From a virus, in the IMG/VR virus record IMGVR_UViG_3300032046_000003, positions 114,281 to 178,280 of that record: DNA of 64,000 nt, one strand, 5' to 3'. A program made the position numbers and the translations under genes. A model generated the notes under the pieces. It saw only the letters and a program-made list of their open reading frames with translations, was not told where the DNA came from and ran no database searches. Shown here piece after piece: positions 49,924-58,427 of this stretch. Numbering within the stretch: position 1 is the first letter of the stretch; every line of letters begins with the position of its first letter.

Positions 49924-50571
49924 ATGGCTAAAGTAGATGATAAAATAGAAGACAAGAAATTTAAAGAAGAGCAAGAAAGCTATATTCAGACATGTCAAAC
50001 TAGGCATGACCATAGAATAAAGACTTGCGATGACAAAGAAAAGCAAATAAGCAAGGAAATAGAGCAGACCAGTAAGCAATTAATGTTGTATGTTAGAGCG
50101 TTAAATGATATACAAATCGAGTCAAACGACCTGAAAAACAACAAAGAGAAGAGCATAGAAAAATATAGAGAGGAATTCAAGGCGCTCAAGTCTATGAAAA
50201 ATTACAAAAATATTCAAGTTTCATTTAGCAACAACAGACCGGCGCTGGTAGGCTTTACTAATATGATATATATACAAGATAAAAATCAGTGGTACAAAAT
50301 AGGTAAGTTTAAAGTTGTTATTCAAGATGGTACTATTAATATCGATAATTTGACAAGTAAAAAAGAGGGGTATAATCATCCACATGTTCAAGGAAACGGC
50401 ACTCCGTGCCTCGGAGACTTACAATCAAGTTTGCCCAAGTTAATGGGCAATCACGAATATGCGCTCGTGTTTGACATCATACACAAATATTTATGTAGCT
50501 ACAATGAAAGAAGTCCGTATAAAAAAGTAGAGGCCTGGGAGAGAGTAAGCAAGCCAGGGGATGACGCATAA
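49924..50571 (+). CDS. E2-like (UBC-fold) conjugating protein
   Basis: 215 aa behind AAAGGAG. Residues 1-90 are a charged coiled coil (KQISKEIEQTSKQLMLYVRA). The C-terminal part has IYIQDKNQWYKIGKFKVVIQ, then YNHPHVQGNGTPCLGDL: the HPHV ... CLGD arrangement of prokaryotic E2-like proteins, with Cys162 as predicted catalytic residue and the His-Pro of the UBC fold. It would accept the activated modifier from the E1-like enzyme and pass it to a target. The order E2-JAB-E1 also resembles proteins B, A and ThiF of the PRTRC plasmid system. Confidence 0.82.
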   Translation: MAKVDDKIEDKKFKEEQESYIQTCQTRHDHRIKTCDDKEKQISKEIEQTSKQLMLYVRALNDIQIESNDLKNNKEKSIEKYREEFKALKSMKNYKNIQVSFSNNRPALVGFTNMIYIQDKNQWYKIGKFKVVIQDGTINIDNLTSKKEGYNHPHVQGNGTPCLGDLQSSLPKLMGNHEYALVFDIIHKYLCSYNERSPYKKVEAWERVSKPGDDA

Positions 50572-51075
50572 ATGTTAAAATCCAAAATATTTTTAACACC
50601 AGAAACATTCAAGAAAATAAGATTTTTTACCGATCTGGCTGAAGGTGAGGTATCAGGTCTAGGTAAGGCAGAGCGATCGGGTAATGATTTTATTATTACA
50701 GATGTCTATTGTCTTAAACAATATAACACAGGGGCATCAACTGAATTAGACAGTGAAGACATTGCAAAATTACTGTGTAGACTGTATGAGAAGAAAGAAG
50801 ATGTTAGCCTGTTGAAATTCTGGTGGCACTCTCATGCTAATTTTGGTGCATTTTGGAGTGGAACTGATACTCATACTATTAGTGAATTTGCAGCCAGCAA
50901 CAGCTATTTAATATCGCTCGTAACAAATAAAAACGGCGACATATTGGCCAGATTAGACATATTTAATCCAATTGAATGCACTTTTGATAATGTAGAATTG
51001 GACGTAATGATAGATGCGAAAGATGCTGCATTAAAAGAAGAGTGCCAGAAAGAATTGGAGCATATTAATGAGTGA
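50572..51075 (+). CDS. JAB/JAMM metalloprotease (deubiquitinase-like)
   Basis: 167 aa. Glu26 in EGEVSGLGKAER and the exact JAMM motif H-x-H-x7-S-x2-D in WWHSHANFGAFWSGTDT (His86, His88, Ser96, Asp99). This zinc isopeptidase could trim the modifier after Gly-Gly and remove it from targets. It begins on the base after the E2-like stop, so the two are translationally coupled. Confidence 0.92.
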   Translation: MLKSKIFLTPETFKKIRFFTDLAEGEVSGLGKAERSGNDFIITDVYCLKQYNTGASTELDSEDIAKLLCRLYEKKEDVSLLKFWWHSHANFGAFWSGTDTHTISEFAASNSYLISLVTNKNGDILARLDIFNPIECTFDNVELDVMIDAKDAALKEECQKELEHINE

Positions 51076-51721
51076 ACAAAAATATTGGAGACAGTTAGAT
51101 ATAGTTAATAATGATAAGTTAAGCATTCCTATAACTATAATAGGTGCAGGGGCCGTCGGTTCATTTGTGTGTTTGACATTAGCAAAAATGGGATGCACTG
51201 ATATAACAGTATATGATGATGACGACATAGACACTCACAATATTTCTAATCAATTTTACAGAGAACAAGATTGCGGTAATTCAAAAGTTGAAAGTTTGAA
51301 GGCAATAATAAAAGAGTTCGATAATATAGATATTAAGATTGTTTCAAAAAAATACAAAAATCAATCTCTTGAAGGCATAATTATATCTGCTGTTGACAGT
51401 ATGAACGTAAGAAACGATATATGGAAGAATATCAAATATAATCCCTCCATAAAATTATTCATAGATGGCAGAATGGGCGCCGAAGTTATGAGAATATACA
51501 CAGTAAAGCCTCATGATAAGGACGAGATAAAGTTCTTTGAAAAATATTTATATACTGAAAAAGAAGCAGAGGAATTAAAATGCACCGAGAAGAGCATAAT
51601 ATATAATGTTGCTGTTGTCAGCGGATTAATAACTAATCAAGTTAAGAAATATTGTATGGAGCAAGAATATAACAAAGAATTGATTTTTGATTTAAAGAAC
51701 TTGTTGTTTATAAAGAATTAG
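51068..51721 (+). CDS. E1-like (ThiF/MoeB/HesA) activating enzyme
   Basis: 217 aa. ITIIGAGAVGSFVCLTLAKM (nucleotide loop), VYDDDDIDTHNISNQFYRE (acidic and N-x-x-x-Q-F motif), then GNSKVESLKAI and SAVDSMNVRND. This is the minimal ThiF-type adenylyltransferase. It would adenylate the modifier's C-terminus and transfer it to the E2-like protein. A catalytic Cys cannot be fixed; CTEKS near residue 175 is a candidate. No zinc CxxC pairs are seen. Confidence 0.92.
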   Translation: MSEQKYWRQLDIVNNDKLSIPITIIGAGAVGSFVCLTLAKMGCTDITVYDDDDIDTHNISNQFYREQDCGNSKVESLKAIIKEFDNIDIKIVSKKYKNQSLEGIIISAVDSMNVRNDIWKNIKYNPSIKLFIDGRMGAEVMRIYTVKPHDKDEIKFFEKYLYTEKEAEELKCTEKSIIYNVAVVSGLITNQVKKYCMEQEYNKELIFDLKNLLFIKN

Positions 51722-51750
51722 TTCAAATGAGAAGAAAAATGCATAATAAT
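51722..51750 (+). promoter_or_regulatory. Possible degenerate promoter, TTCAAG class
   Basis: AG-TTCAAA at 51722-51727, 17 bp ending ATGCAT, AATAAT at 51745-51750. It keeps the class context but the -10 box is one base off TATAAT. If active it would separate clpC from the modifier genes. Confidence 0.4.
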
Positions 51751-52032
51751 ACTGATGTGAACATAATAGACTATACATTGTCCAGGGAACTGGACAAGAT
51801 TAAAAGGAAGCGTCGATCAGCTGAAAGAGATTTAGCAGATATTAAATCCAGATATGAATTAGCTTCGGTTGAAGTTGAATATTATAATCATTGTGAAAAA
51901 GAAATTCTTGAGAAGTTAGATAGTAAATACATAAAAAAAATGAGCGAGCCTGAATTCGAAAGAGTCAGAAGAGCCAAATATAATAGTTCGGTCAAATATA
52001 GACGTAATGGAATTACGGAGGAAAGTATATGA
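51727..52032 (+). CDS. Charged coiled-coil protein before clpC
   Basis: 101 aa. Basic and acidic helix ([40 protein letters not shown]). Alternative ATG at 51739. Overlaps the clpC start by four bases. It could be an adaptor for the unfoldase, but this is only position-based. Confidence 0.5.
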   Translation: MRRKMHNNTDVNIIDYTLSRELDKIKRKRRSAERDLADIKSRYELASVEVEYYNHCEKEILEKLDSKYIKKMSEPEFERVRRAKYNSSVKYRRNGITEESI

Positions 52033-54548
52033 TATGTGAAGATTGCCGTCAAAATGAAGCGACATTTGAAGCCATATTTAATATAAATGGCGCCAGGCGC
52101 GTTAAAAATATATGTGATGTATGCTATAACAAATATCAACTAAGCAACGACGAACAAGTTAAAGAAATTTATAACAAATTAAGCGACGCCACCAAGAAGT
52201 CTATTTATTATGCAAGGAGAGAGGCTAAGAACAGAAGGCATAAATATGTCACCGAATACCATTTATTATACGGAATCGTTCTCGAGCAAGGCAGCACATA
52301 TAACACTTTAATAAGCATCGGCGTGAATATTGATAGTTTAAAACAAAAAATAGATTGGGCTTTAACTGCTGTTGCTGATTTAGTTGATAGGGGTAGTCAA
52401 GTTGAACCACTTTTATCAGTTGAAGTAGCCAATACATTAAAAGCCAGTGTCAATATAATAAATAAAATAGAGTTTCCAGAAGTGGAGCCTGAACATATTC
52501 TAATAGCAATCTTGGAACAAAGAGACAGCGAATTGTGTAGAGTGCTGAAACAGCAATTTGGATTAGACATAATTAAGATATTGGAGGAAATAGAGGCTCA
52601 ATTACCCGGCGATATTGACCTAGTTAGAAAATATAAAGAAAATGATTCTAAGAAAACAGCATTAGAAAAGTACAGCAGGAATCTGACTAAAATGGCCAAA
52701 GCCGATGAACTCGATCCTTGTATAGGTAGAACCTTAGAAATAGAGAGAATGATACACATATTGTCTAGAAGGACCAAGAACAACCCTGTGCTGGTCGGAG
52801 AAGCCGGTGTTGGTAAAACTGCAATAGTAGAGGGATTGGCAAGAAAAATAGTTGAAGGTGATGTACCTGAAAACATATTAAATAAGCAAGTCTTAGCGCT
52901 GGACTTAAACTCGATGGTGGCGGGAACTAGGTTTAGAGGAGAGTTTGAAGAGAGAATAAAGGCTGTTCTCGATGAGGTAAAATCTCGCTCAAGAGAGGTT
53001 ATTCTTTTCATAGACGAATTGCATACGTTGATAGGCGCAGGTTCGGCTCAAGGAAGCATGGACGCCGCCAATATATTGAAACCCATGTTGGCGAGAGGGG
53101 AATTACAATGTATAGGAGCAACAACTCGAGAAGAATACAGCCAACATATAGAAAATGACAAGGCGCTAGAAAGAAGATTCCAACTTATTGACGTTTCAGA
53201 ACCTACGGTAGACGAGGCAAAAGAAATCTTAAAAGGCGTAAAATATAGATATGATAATTTTCACAATGTGAATATAAGCAACGAGGCTATTGACGCGGCC
53301 GTTGAAATGTCAACTAAATTCATAGCCAACAGATTCTTGCCGGATAAAGCAATAGATTTGATGGACGAGGCCAGTGCTAAGGTAAAATTAAGCAAGTTGG
53401 AATTACCAGAAGACATTAAATCCCTTAAAAAGCAAATAGCGCTAGATAAGAAAAATAAAAAAGATACTGTAAAAGAAGAAAAACTGCTTAATCAGAAACT
53501 CGAAAAAAGAACAGAGGACAATAGCAAAATAGTTCTAAATGTCGAGAAAAACGACATAGCGCAAGTGGTTAGCAGATGGACTAAAATACCCGCAACTGAA
53601 CTATTGAAGGAAGAGAAAACTAAACTATTGCATTTAGAAGATAAGCTGCACGAGAAAATCATAGGTCAAGACCAGGCAATAAAGGCGCTTTGCAATTCGA
53701 TACGAAGATCGAGAGTCGGTATAAACGACCACAACAAGCCAATAGGCTCTTTCATATTTGCCGGTAAGACCGGAGTGGGTAAAACTTTAGTGGCCAAAAC
53801 ACTAGCCGAATATCTATTTGATTCTCCCGAGCACTTTATAAAAATTGACATGTCAGAGTATCAAGAAAAACATACAGTTTCTAGACTAATAGGAGCGCCT
53901 CCAGGATATATTGGATTTGAGCAAGGCGGGCAATTAATAGAACACTTAAGAAGGCACCCTTATTCAGTTATATTGTTAGATGAAATTGAAAAAGCTCATC
54001 CAGACATATTTAACGTATTATTGCAAGTGACTGAAGACGGGGTAATAACTGATGGCAGAGGAAGAAAAGCCGATTGTAGGAATTCCATCATAATAATGAC
54101 TTCAAACATAGGGGCGTTAAAAAAGGACATTATAGGGTTTAATGCAAAGATCGAAACTAAAGACGAATATGAGAGGCTTAGAACAGCTACAGAGAATGCC
54201 ATGAAGGAGTTTTTTAAGCCTGAATTCTTGAACAGGATAGACGACGTCATAGTATTCCACAATCTGGAAGAGGACGACATGTATAAGATAGTAGAATTGA
54301 TGATAAACGACTTGTCTGCAAGAATGAAAAAGCAAGAGCTCAATATAAAGATAGACCAAGACGTCAAGAAGTTGTTGGTGGAATCTGGATTTGACAAAGA
54401 ATATGGCGCTAGAAGTTTGAAGAAATTCATAGTTCGCAGGATAGAAAATCCATTGGCTGAAGAGATGCTTAAGGACAAATTTAAGCCTAATGACACTATA
54501 TTAATTACTAAAGAAAAGAAAGAAATAATTTTTGAAGTAGAAAAATGA
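52029..54548 (+). CDS. clpC: ClpC-type AAA+ unfoldase with N-terminal McsA-like zinc finger
   Basis: 839 aa. Residues 1-36: [20 protein letters not shown] then CDVCYNK, a zinc finger of the kind at the start of McsA. Then a Clp N-domain, D1 ([17 protein letters not shown]), a short ClpC-type middle region, and D2 ([25 protein letters not shown]). DIIGFNAK contains the IGF loop by which Clp ATPases dock ClpP, so it may feed host ClpP. No clpP is in the window. It lies just after the E1-like gene. Confidence 0.92.
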   Translation: MICEDCRQNEATFEAIFNINGARRVKNICDVCYNKYQLSNDEQVKEIYNKLSDATKKSIYYARREAKNRRHKYVTEYHLLYGIVLEQGSTYNTLISIGVNIDSLKQKIDWALTAVADLVDRGSQVEPLLSVEVANTLKASVNIINKIEFPEVEPEHILIAILEQRDSELCRVLKQQFGLDIIKILEEIEAQLPGDIDLVRKYKENDSKKTALEKYSRNLTKMAKADELDPCIGRTLEIERMIHILSRRTKNNPVLVGEAGVGKTAIVEGLARKIVEGDVPENILNKQVLALDLNSMVAGTRFRGEFEERIKAVLDEVKSRSREVILFIDELHTLIGAGSAQGSMDAANILKPMLARGELQCIGATTREEYSQHIENDKALERRFQLIDVSEPTVDEAKEILKGVKYRYDNFHNVNISNEAIDAAVEMSTKFIANRFLPDKAIDLMDEASAKVKLSKLELPEDIKSLKKQIALDKKNKKDTVKEEKLLNQKLEKRTEDNSKIVLNVEKNDIAQVVSRWTKIPATELLKEEKTKLLHLEDKLHEKIIGQDQAIKALCNSIRRSRVGINDHNKPIGSFIFAGKTGVGKTLVAKTLAEYLFDSPEHFIKIDMSEYQEKHTVSRLIGAPPGYIGFEQGGQLIEHLRRHPYSVILLDEIEKAHPDIFNVLLQVTEDGVITDGRGRKADCRNSIIIMTSNIGALKKDIIGFNAKIETKDEYERLRTATENAMKEFFKPEFLNRIDDVIVFHNLEEDDMYKIVELMINDLSARMKKQELNIKIDQDVKKLLVESGFDKEYGARSLKKFIVRRIENPLAEEMLKDKFKPNDTILITKEKKEIIFEVEK

Positions 54549-54964
54549 TACCCTTAGTTATTAAAAGATTAGAGCCAGATTTACTTAAAATTTATAACAA
54601 ATTAATAGAAGACGGATGGAATTGTGTATCTAATAGCAGAATGATATTTATGAAAGATTTGTACGAGGATTTTCATACAAAAGTTACTGTTATTAAGGGA
54701 CGCAGAAAATTTCGCTGTCAAGTAGACTGGGACTTTTCTAAACTGTTATGGATTGAAAACGATTCAAGGGTGAGGCTGATCGAATTTCACAAGTCAGATA
54801 AAACAAAGTGGTTTCGATCAAGAGGACAGTTGGAGAATAGAGAAATATCTGTAGATCAGTTCGGTAATTTGGATGAAATATTAGACGAAATGTTTGACAA
54901 TATACAAAATATACACAGCATTAACAAGGTCAAGCGATTGCGTTTATTTAACGAAAACATTTAG
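54545..54964 (+). CDS. Unknown protein after clpC
   Basis: 139 aa, ATGA overlap with clpC. Mixed alpha/beta ([40 protein letters not shown]). No family recognised. Co-translation with clpC hints at a partner role. Confidence 0.55.
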   Translation: MIPLVIKRLEPDLLKIYNKLIEDGWNCVSNSRMIFMKDLYEDFHTKVTVIKGRRKFRCQVDWDFSKLLWIENDSRVRLIEFHKSDKTKWFRSRGQLENREISVDQFGNLDEILDEMFDNIQNIHSINKVKRLRLFNENI

Positions 54965-54993
54965 TTCAAGTTTGTTGAAAGTTGCATTATAAT
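54965..54993 (+). promoter_or_regulatory. Promoter, TTCAAG class
   Basis: TTCAAG at 54965-54970 right after a TAG stop, 17 bp ending TTGCAT, TATAAT at 54988-54993. Confidence 0.82.
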
Positions 54994-55013
54994 ATAATAG
55001 GAGGTTAAAACAA

Positions 55014-56201
55014 ATGAACGTATTTGATTATGGAGTTGACTTATCAGGTGTTTGTGATAAATGTAATAAAAAAATAATAATGGGTATATGCGCTTGTGAA
55101 AAGACAAATAGAAAATTAGCTTCTATACAAAAAATATTAGCAGTTGAACCCATAGAAGGAGCTGACAACATAGAGAAGGTTAAGGTTCTTGGGTGGCAAG
55201 TAGTGGTGAAAAAAGGAGAATTTAAACCAGGAGATTTATGCGTATTTTTTGAAATAGACTCATTTTTGCCCATAAGAGAAGAGTTTGAATTCTTAAGAAA
55301 ATCTAGTTATCGCCTTTTAGAAGATGGCAAAGAAGGATTTAGATTAAAGAGTTGCAAGCTCAGGAAGACTTTATCTCAAGGACTTGTAATGCCGCTATCT
55401 ATTTTAGATGGAAAATTAACTTTTTCAGCACCTTCTGGTTTAGAATTAGGAAAAATGATGGAAATGGCAATAGACAAAGTATTAAGTGCAGAAGAAGGAT
55501 TAGATGTTACAGAAATATTAGGCATTACAAAATATGAGATAGCAATTCCCGTCCAACTGAAAGGAATTTTAGAGGGGAAATTTCCTACAGAAATAATACC
55601 CAAGACAGACGAGATACGCATCCAGTCGGAACCCGGTCTTATTGAGGAAATGAAAGGCAAGGAATATTACATCACTGTCAAGGTAGACGGAACAAGCGCC
55701 ACATTTTATAAGCACAACGATAAGTTTGGTGTATGCGGCAGAAATTGGGAACATAAATTAGAGTCCCAAAACGCTTATATGCAAATAGCACAGAAATACG
55801 ATTTACAGAATAAGCTGAATGCACTGGGTAAGAACTTGGCGATACAAGGGGAAATCGCAGGGCTTGGCATACAGAAGAATCCTTTGGGACTTAAAGAATT
55901 AGAATTATTTGTGTTTTCTATATATGATATAGATAATAGAAAATATTTGGATTTAGAGGAATTTTTAAATACAGCAAGAGAATTAAATCTTAGAACAGTT
56001 CCATTTGAAGGAAGAGATTTGGATTTTGATTATATAATGGAAGAACTTATTGAAAAAGCTAAAGGTAAATATGTAGGGACACAGAAAAACCGAGAAGGCA
56101 TAGTTATAAGACCGATAAAGGAAACATATTCAGAGTTATTGAAAGGGAGATTATCATTTAAGGTTGTTAATGATGATTATTTACTTAAGGATGAAGAATA
56201 G
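55014..56201 (+). CDS. RNA ligase, DRB0094/Rnl5-like
   Basis: 395 aa behind AGGAGG. An N-terminal zinc-like part (CDKCNKKIIMGICAC), an OB-fold domain (LASIQKILAVEPIEGADNIE, KGEFKPGDLCVFFEIDS), then the nucleotidyltransferase domain: ITVKVDGTSATFY (motif I, Lys of KVDG), GEIAGLGIQ, EGIVIRPIKE (motif IV) and LSFKVVNDDY (motif V). This is the plan of the Deinococcus-type RNA ligase family. With the HAD phosphatase and the CCA enzyme it could form a tRNA repair set against host anticodon nucleases. Confidence 0.88.
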   Translation: MNVFDYGVDLSGVCDKCNKKIIMGICACEKTNRKLASIQKILAVEPIEGADNIEKVKVLGWQVVVKKGEFKPGDLCVFFEIDSFLPIREEFEFLRKSSYRLLEDGKEGFRLKSCKLRKTLSQGLVMPLSILDGKLTFSAPSGLELGKMMEMAIDKVLSAEEGLDVTEILGITKYEIAIPVQLKGILEGKFPTEIIPKTDEIRIQSEPGLIEEMKGKEYYITVKVDGTSATFYKHNDKFGVCGRNWEHKLESQNAYMQIAQKYDLQNKLNALGKNLAIQGEIAGLGIQKNPLGLKELELFVFSIYDIDNRKYLDLEEFLNTARELNLRTVPFEGRDLDFDYIMEELIEKAKGKYVGTQKNREGIVIRPIKETYSELLKGRLSFKVVNDDYLLKDEE

Positions 56202-56390
56202 ATGAGCAAAGAGGGTTTACAAAAAGCTGCTCAAGTATTTATAGATATGCAGCAATTAAGAATAGAGTTTTTAGGGCATTCAAAAGATAAACAAGATATT
56301 CTTTTAGGGCAAATGTTGGAAGTAGGTAAAGACGCTATGCAAAAACATTTTGCAGAAATTACCTTAATGGAAAAATATGATTCAATTTAA
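56202..56390 (+). CDS. Small helical protein, unknown function
   Basis: 62 aa, starting on the base after the ligase stop. Helical (EGLQKAAQVFIDMQQLRIEF). Ends at a tRNA-like gene. Confidence 0.55.
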   Translation: MSKEGLQKAAQVFIDMQQLRIEFLGHSKDKQDILLGQMLEVGKDAMQKHFAEITLMEKYDSI

Positions 56391-56391
56391 C

Positions 56392-56459
56392 GCCGGGATA
56401 GCTGAGATTAGCGCAACCCTGAAAAGGTTGAGACAATGGTGCGATACCATTTCCTGACA
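56392..56459 (+). tRNA. Degenerate tRNA-Phe-like element (GAA)
   Basis: Anticodon arm CAACC-CTGAAAA-GGTTG (anticodon GAA), T-arm AATGG-TGCGATA-CCATT, acceptor GCCGGGA/TCCTGAC with one C-A mismatch. The D-arm is reduced to GCT-GAGATT-AGC without the GG of normal D loops, and the T-loop is TGC instead of TTC. 68 nt, no CCA. It may be decaying or a phage-divergent tRNA. It lies 3 nt before tRNA-Gln. Confidence 0.5.
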
Positions 56460-56462
56460 CAT

Positions 56463-56533
56463 TCCAGGGTCGGCTAATGGTAGGCCAGCGGGCTTTGAAC
56501 CCGTTAACGGAGGTTCGAATCCTTCCCCTGGAG
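56463..56533 (+). tRNA. tRNA-Gln (anticodon TTG)
   Basis: Acceptor TCCAGGG/CCCTGGA, D-arm GGCT-AATGGTA-GGCC, anticodon arm GCGGG-CTTTGAA-CCCGT (TTG at 56495-56497), T-arm GGAGG-TTCGAAT-CCTTC, discriminator G. No CCA is encoded. A promoter begins at the next base. Confidence 0.92.
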
Positions 56534-56562
56534 TTCAAGTTCGCTGAAAAGTGCATTATAAT
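56534..56562 (+). promoter_or_regulatory. Promoter, TTCAAG class
   Basis: TTCAAG at 56534-56539, abutting the tRNA-Gln 3' end, 17 bp ending GTGCAT, TATAAT at 56557-56562. Confidence 0.82.
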
Positions 56563-56583
56563 AAAGATAGGAGAGTGATTAAT

Positions 56584-57675
56584 ATGAAAAATTGGATTAG
56601 TGTATTGGTAGTTTCAATGTGTTTAGGCGTAATGTTGTGTGGATGCGGTCAAAGCCCTGTAGATAATAGCAAGGACAAGACGTATTCAACAGTTCATCAT
56701 TATTTTGGGACACAATCCCCCGGCGATGCATGGGACTGGACTACTGAGAATTATACATTTAGCGGCAGCAATGAAATGACAGGCCTTTATTTTTCTGGCC
56801 TATATTCAATTACCTCTAATGGATATATGAAGGCAACAATAGAATCTACAAGCGATAATGTGAATATGCCAACCGGAACAATAATATACGGACTAGAAAT
56901 TCCGGGAACAATGCTGATAATCAAGCCCGGAATAAATGACAATATGAACAGAGTTATTATATGCGCTGCAAAAGCAAATTCCGCCTATGTAGGCAAATTC
57001 AATTGGGTGGTTATGCCTGGTGCATATTGGGATAATTTCGGTCCTTCACCAGCCTATGGGACAGGCGAAATAGTCTCTCAACTTGATAACACATATACCG
57101 ATTATGCTACAGGCAATTATATAGACGGTTCATTTGCCGCCTCATGGCAAACAGACGGAATGATTTTTGACAATGGACTATTTTATGAACCAGGAGAAGA
57201 CTTTAAAACCTGTATTATGGAAAGCGGAATAGGAGTATCAGATTGCGGCGCTAATAGTAATAGCATAATTAATTTGGGCGACCCGAATACTGAGATTAGT
57301 TCTGTTGATGTCGCTGCAGATTTAGATTATAGAGGAGTTATATATTATACCAATGCTGTTGGCGCTACAAGTACGGCAGAAACTAAACTTATCGGAGCCA
57401 GGAAAGACCCGTCAAGAGAAGGAGCATTGCAGATATACAATTGGGCAGGGAACAACTTTGAAGATGGAAGCCCAGATTATACAAATTGTATTACTTTGGA
57501 ATTGGGAAGCAATATCAACAATGGAATATTAAAAGGAAAATATATAGACAGTAATGGAGCTACACCTAATAGTGAAGTAATAATCTCTAAAATTGACAAT
57601 AAATATATTGTTTTCGGAATATCTACTCTACCAATATCTAATTATCCAGTTAATGTGGTTTTGATACAGAGGTAA
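56584..57675 (+). CDS. Predicted lipoprotein, host-like
   Basis: 363 aa from ATG 56584 behind TAGGAGAG. Residues 1-24 are a type II signal peptide: MKNWISVLVVSMCLGVML then lipobox LCG-C. The rest is beta-rich and secreted-looking (ENYTFSGSNEMTGLYFSGLY; GYMKATIESTSDNVNMPTGT). Family unknown. It has its own promoter and more balanced codons than its neighbours, which suggests capture from a host. A role in surface change or superinfection exclusion is possible. Confidence 0.75.
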   Translation: MKNWISVLVVSMCLGVMLCGCGQSPVDNSKDKTYSTVHHYFGTQSPGDAWDWTTENYTFSGSNEMTGLYFSGLYSITSNGYMKATIESTSDNVNMPTGTIIYGLEIPGTMLIIKPGINDNMNRVIICAAKANSAYVGKFNWVVMPGAYWDNFGPSPAYGTGEIVSQLDNTYTDYATGNYIDGSFAASWQTDGMIFDNGLFYEPGEDFKTCIMESGIGVSDCGANSNSIINLGDPNTEISSVDVAADLDYRGVIYYTNAVGATSTAETKLIGARKDPSREGALQIYNWAGNNFEDGSPDYTNCITLELGSNINNGILKGKYIDSNGATPNSEVIISKIDNKYIVFGISTLPISNYPVNVVLIQR

Positions 57676-57678
57676 AAT

Positions 57679-58209
57679 ATGAAATGGAATGAAACAATAG
57701 CAAGTCAATGTAGATACGGCGATATAGCTGGACAAGTATGGGGCAAGTGGGATATTATCTGGGAGGACAGTTCGGCTGATTATCAAGGTCATGCAACTAT
57801 TTTGGCTAAAAAGGGTAAAAAATATTGCTTCTATGAGTGGCATTACGGTTCGTGCTCAGGTTGCGATGGATGGGAAGCTGACGGAAAGACTGGCGACGAA
57901 ATAGAAAAAGAGATGCGAGACACAGCGATGTGGCTTGATAATAAAGCACAACTCAAAAAGTGGCTAAACATGCTTGAAGGCGACCCTAGAAGTAATGCTA
58001 GCATGGAAAGAGGCGGAGGTCTTGCATATGGAATAGATTTTCTAAGTGGAGGCTTAATAGACAGGATAAATGCCATTAGAAAAGAACTTAAAATGCCCGA
58101 GCTTAAAAAAGAAGATTTTGATCCTTCAGAAGTAAGCTCGTGTGAAAGCTGTTTTTGTATGACTCACGCTATTAATGGTAAATGCGGAAAATGTGGAGCT
58201 GTTAAATAG
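57679..58209 (+). CDS. Zinc-site protein, unknown function
   Basis: 176 aa. N-terminal beta-rich domain with GHATILAKKGKKYCFYEWHY and CSGC; C-terminal CESCFCMTHAINGKCGKCG, a compact zinc knuckle. The function is unknown. Its stop codon forms the first bases of the structured RNA that follows. Confidence 0.6.
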   Translation: MKWNETIASQCRYGDIAGQVWGKWDIIWEDSSADYQGHATILAKKGKKYCFYEWHYGSCSGCDGWEADGKTGDEIEKEMRDTAMWLDNKAQLKKWLNMLEGDPRSNASMERGGGLAYGIDFLSGGLIDRINAIRKELKMPELKKEDFDPSEVSSCESCFCMTHAINGKCGKCGAVK

Positions 58210-58397
58210 GCTGGTGCCAAAGTTGGGGTTTGAAGCCGCAGTTATATGCGAATTGTATATAACTCATAAGACTATCTTCGAACACACCAAGCCAAGCTGT
58301 CAGGAGCAATTTGCGGTTGAAAAATAGGCGTTATTTAGATTAAGGGTTAGTCGACTTGATTGAATAAGGACATTTTCAACAACGGACAGTCAGCCTA
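58207..58397 (+). ncRNA. Structured RNA of about 190 nt, family not recognised
   Basis: Nested helices: closing stem TAGGCTG (58207-58213) with CAGCCTA (58391-58397); hairpin AGTTATAT/ATATAACT (58240-58264); CTGTC/GACAG (58297-58301 with 58385-58389); GTTGAAAA/TTTTCAAC (58316-58323 with 58373-58380); TTATT/AATAA and ATTAAG/CTTGAT further in. A competing helix pairs GGCTGGTG (58209-58216) with CACC-A-AGCC (58285-58293). No coding frame with a ribosome site is present. It could be a stand-alone RNA or a leader of the next gene. Confidence 0.62.
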
Positions 58398-58427
58398 GTT
58401 TGCAATGTGTTCAATAGAGGTGATAAT

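Noticed and set aside
51722-52032. The coiled-coil protein before clpC as a modifier or E3 ligase
   Set aside because: No RING, zinc or beta-grasp features are visible; only charged helix.
53996-54496. Open frame of 166 codons on the minus strand within clpC
   Set aside because: It lies wholly antisense to the D2 domain of ClpC, has no ribosome site and resembles no family; it is a by-product of codon use.
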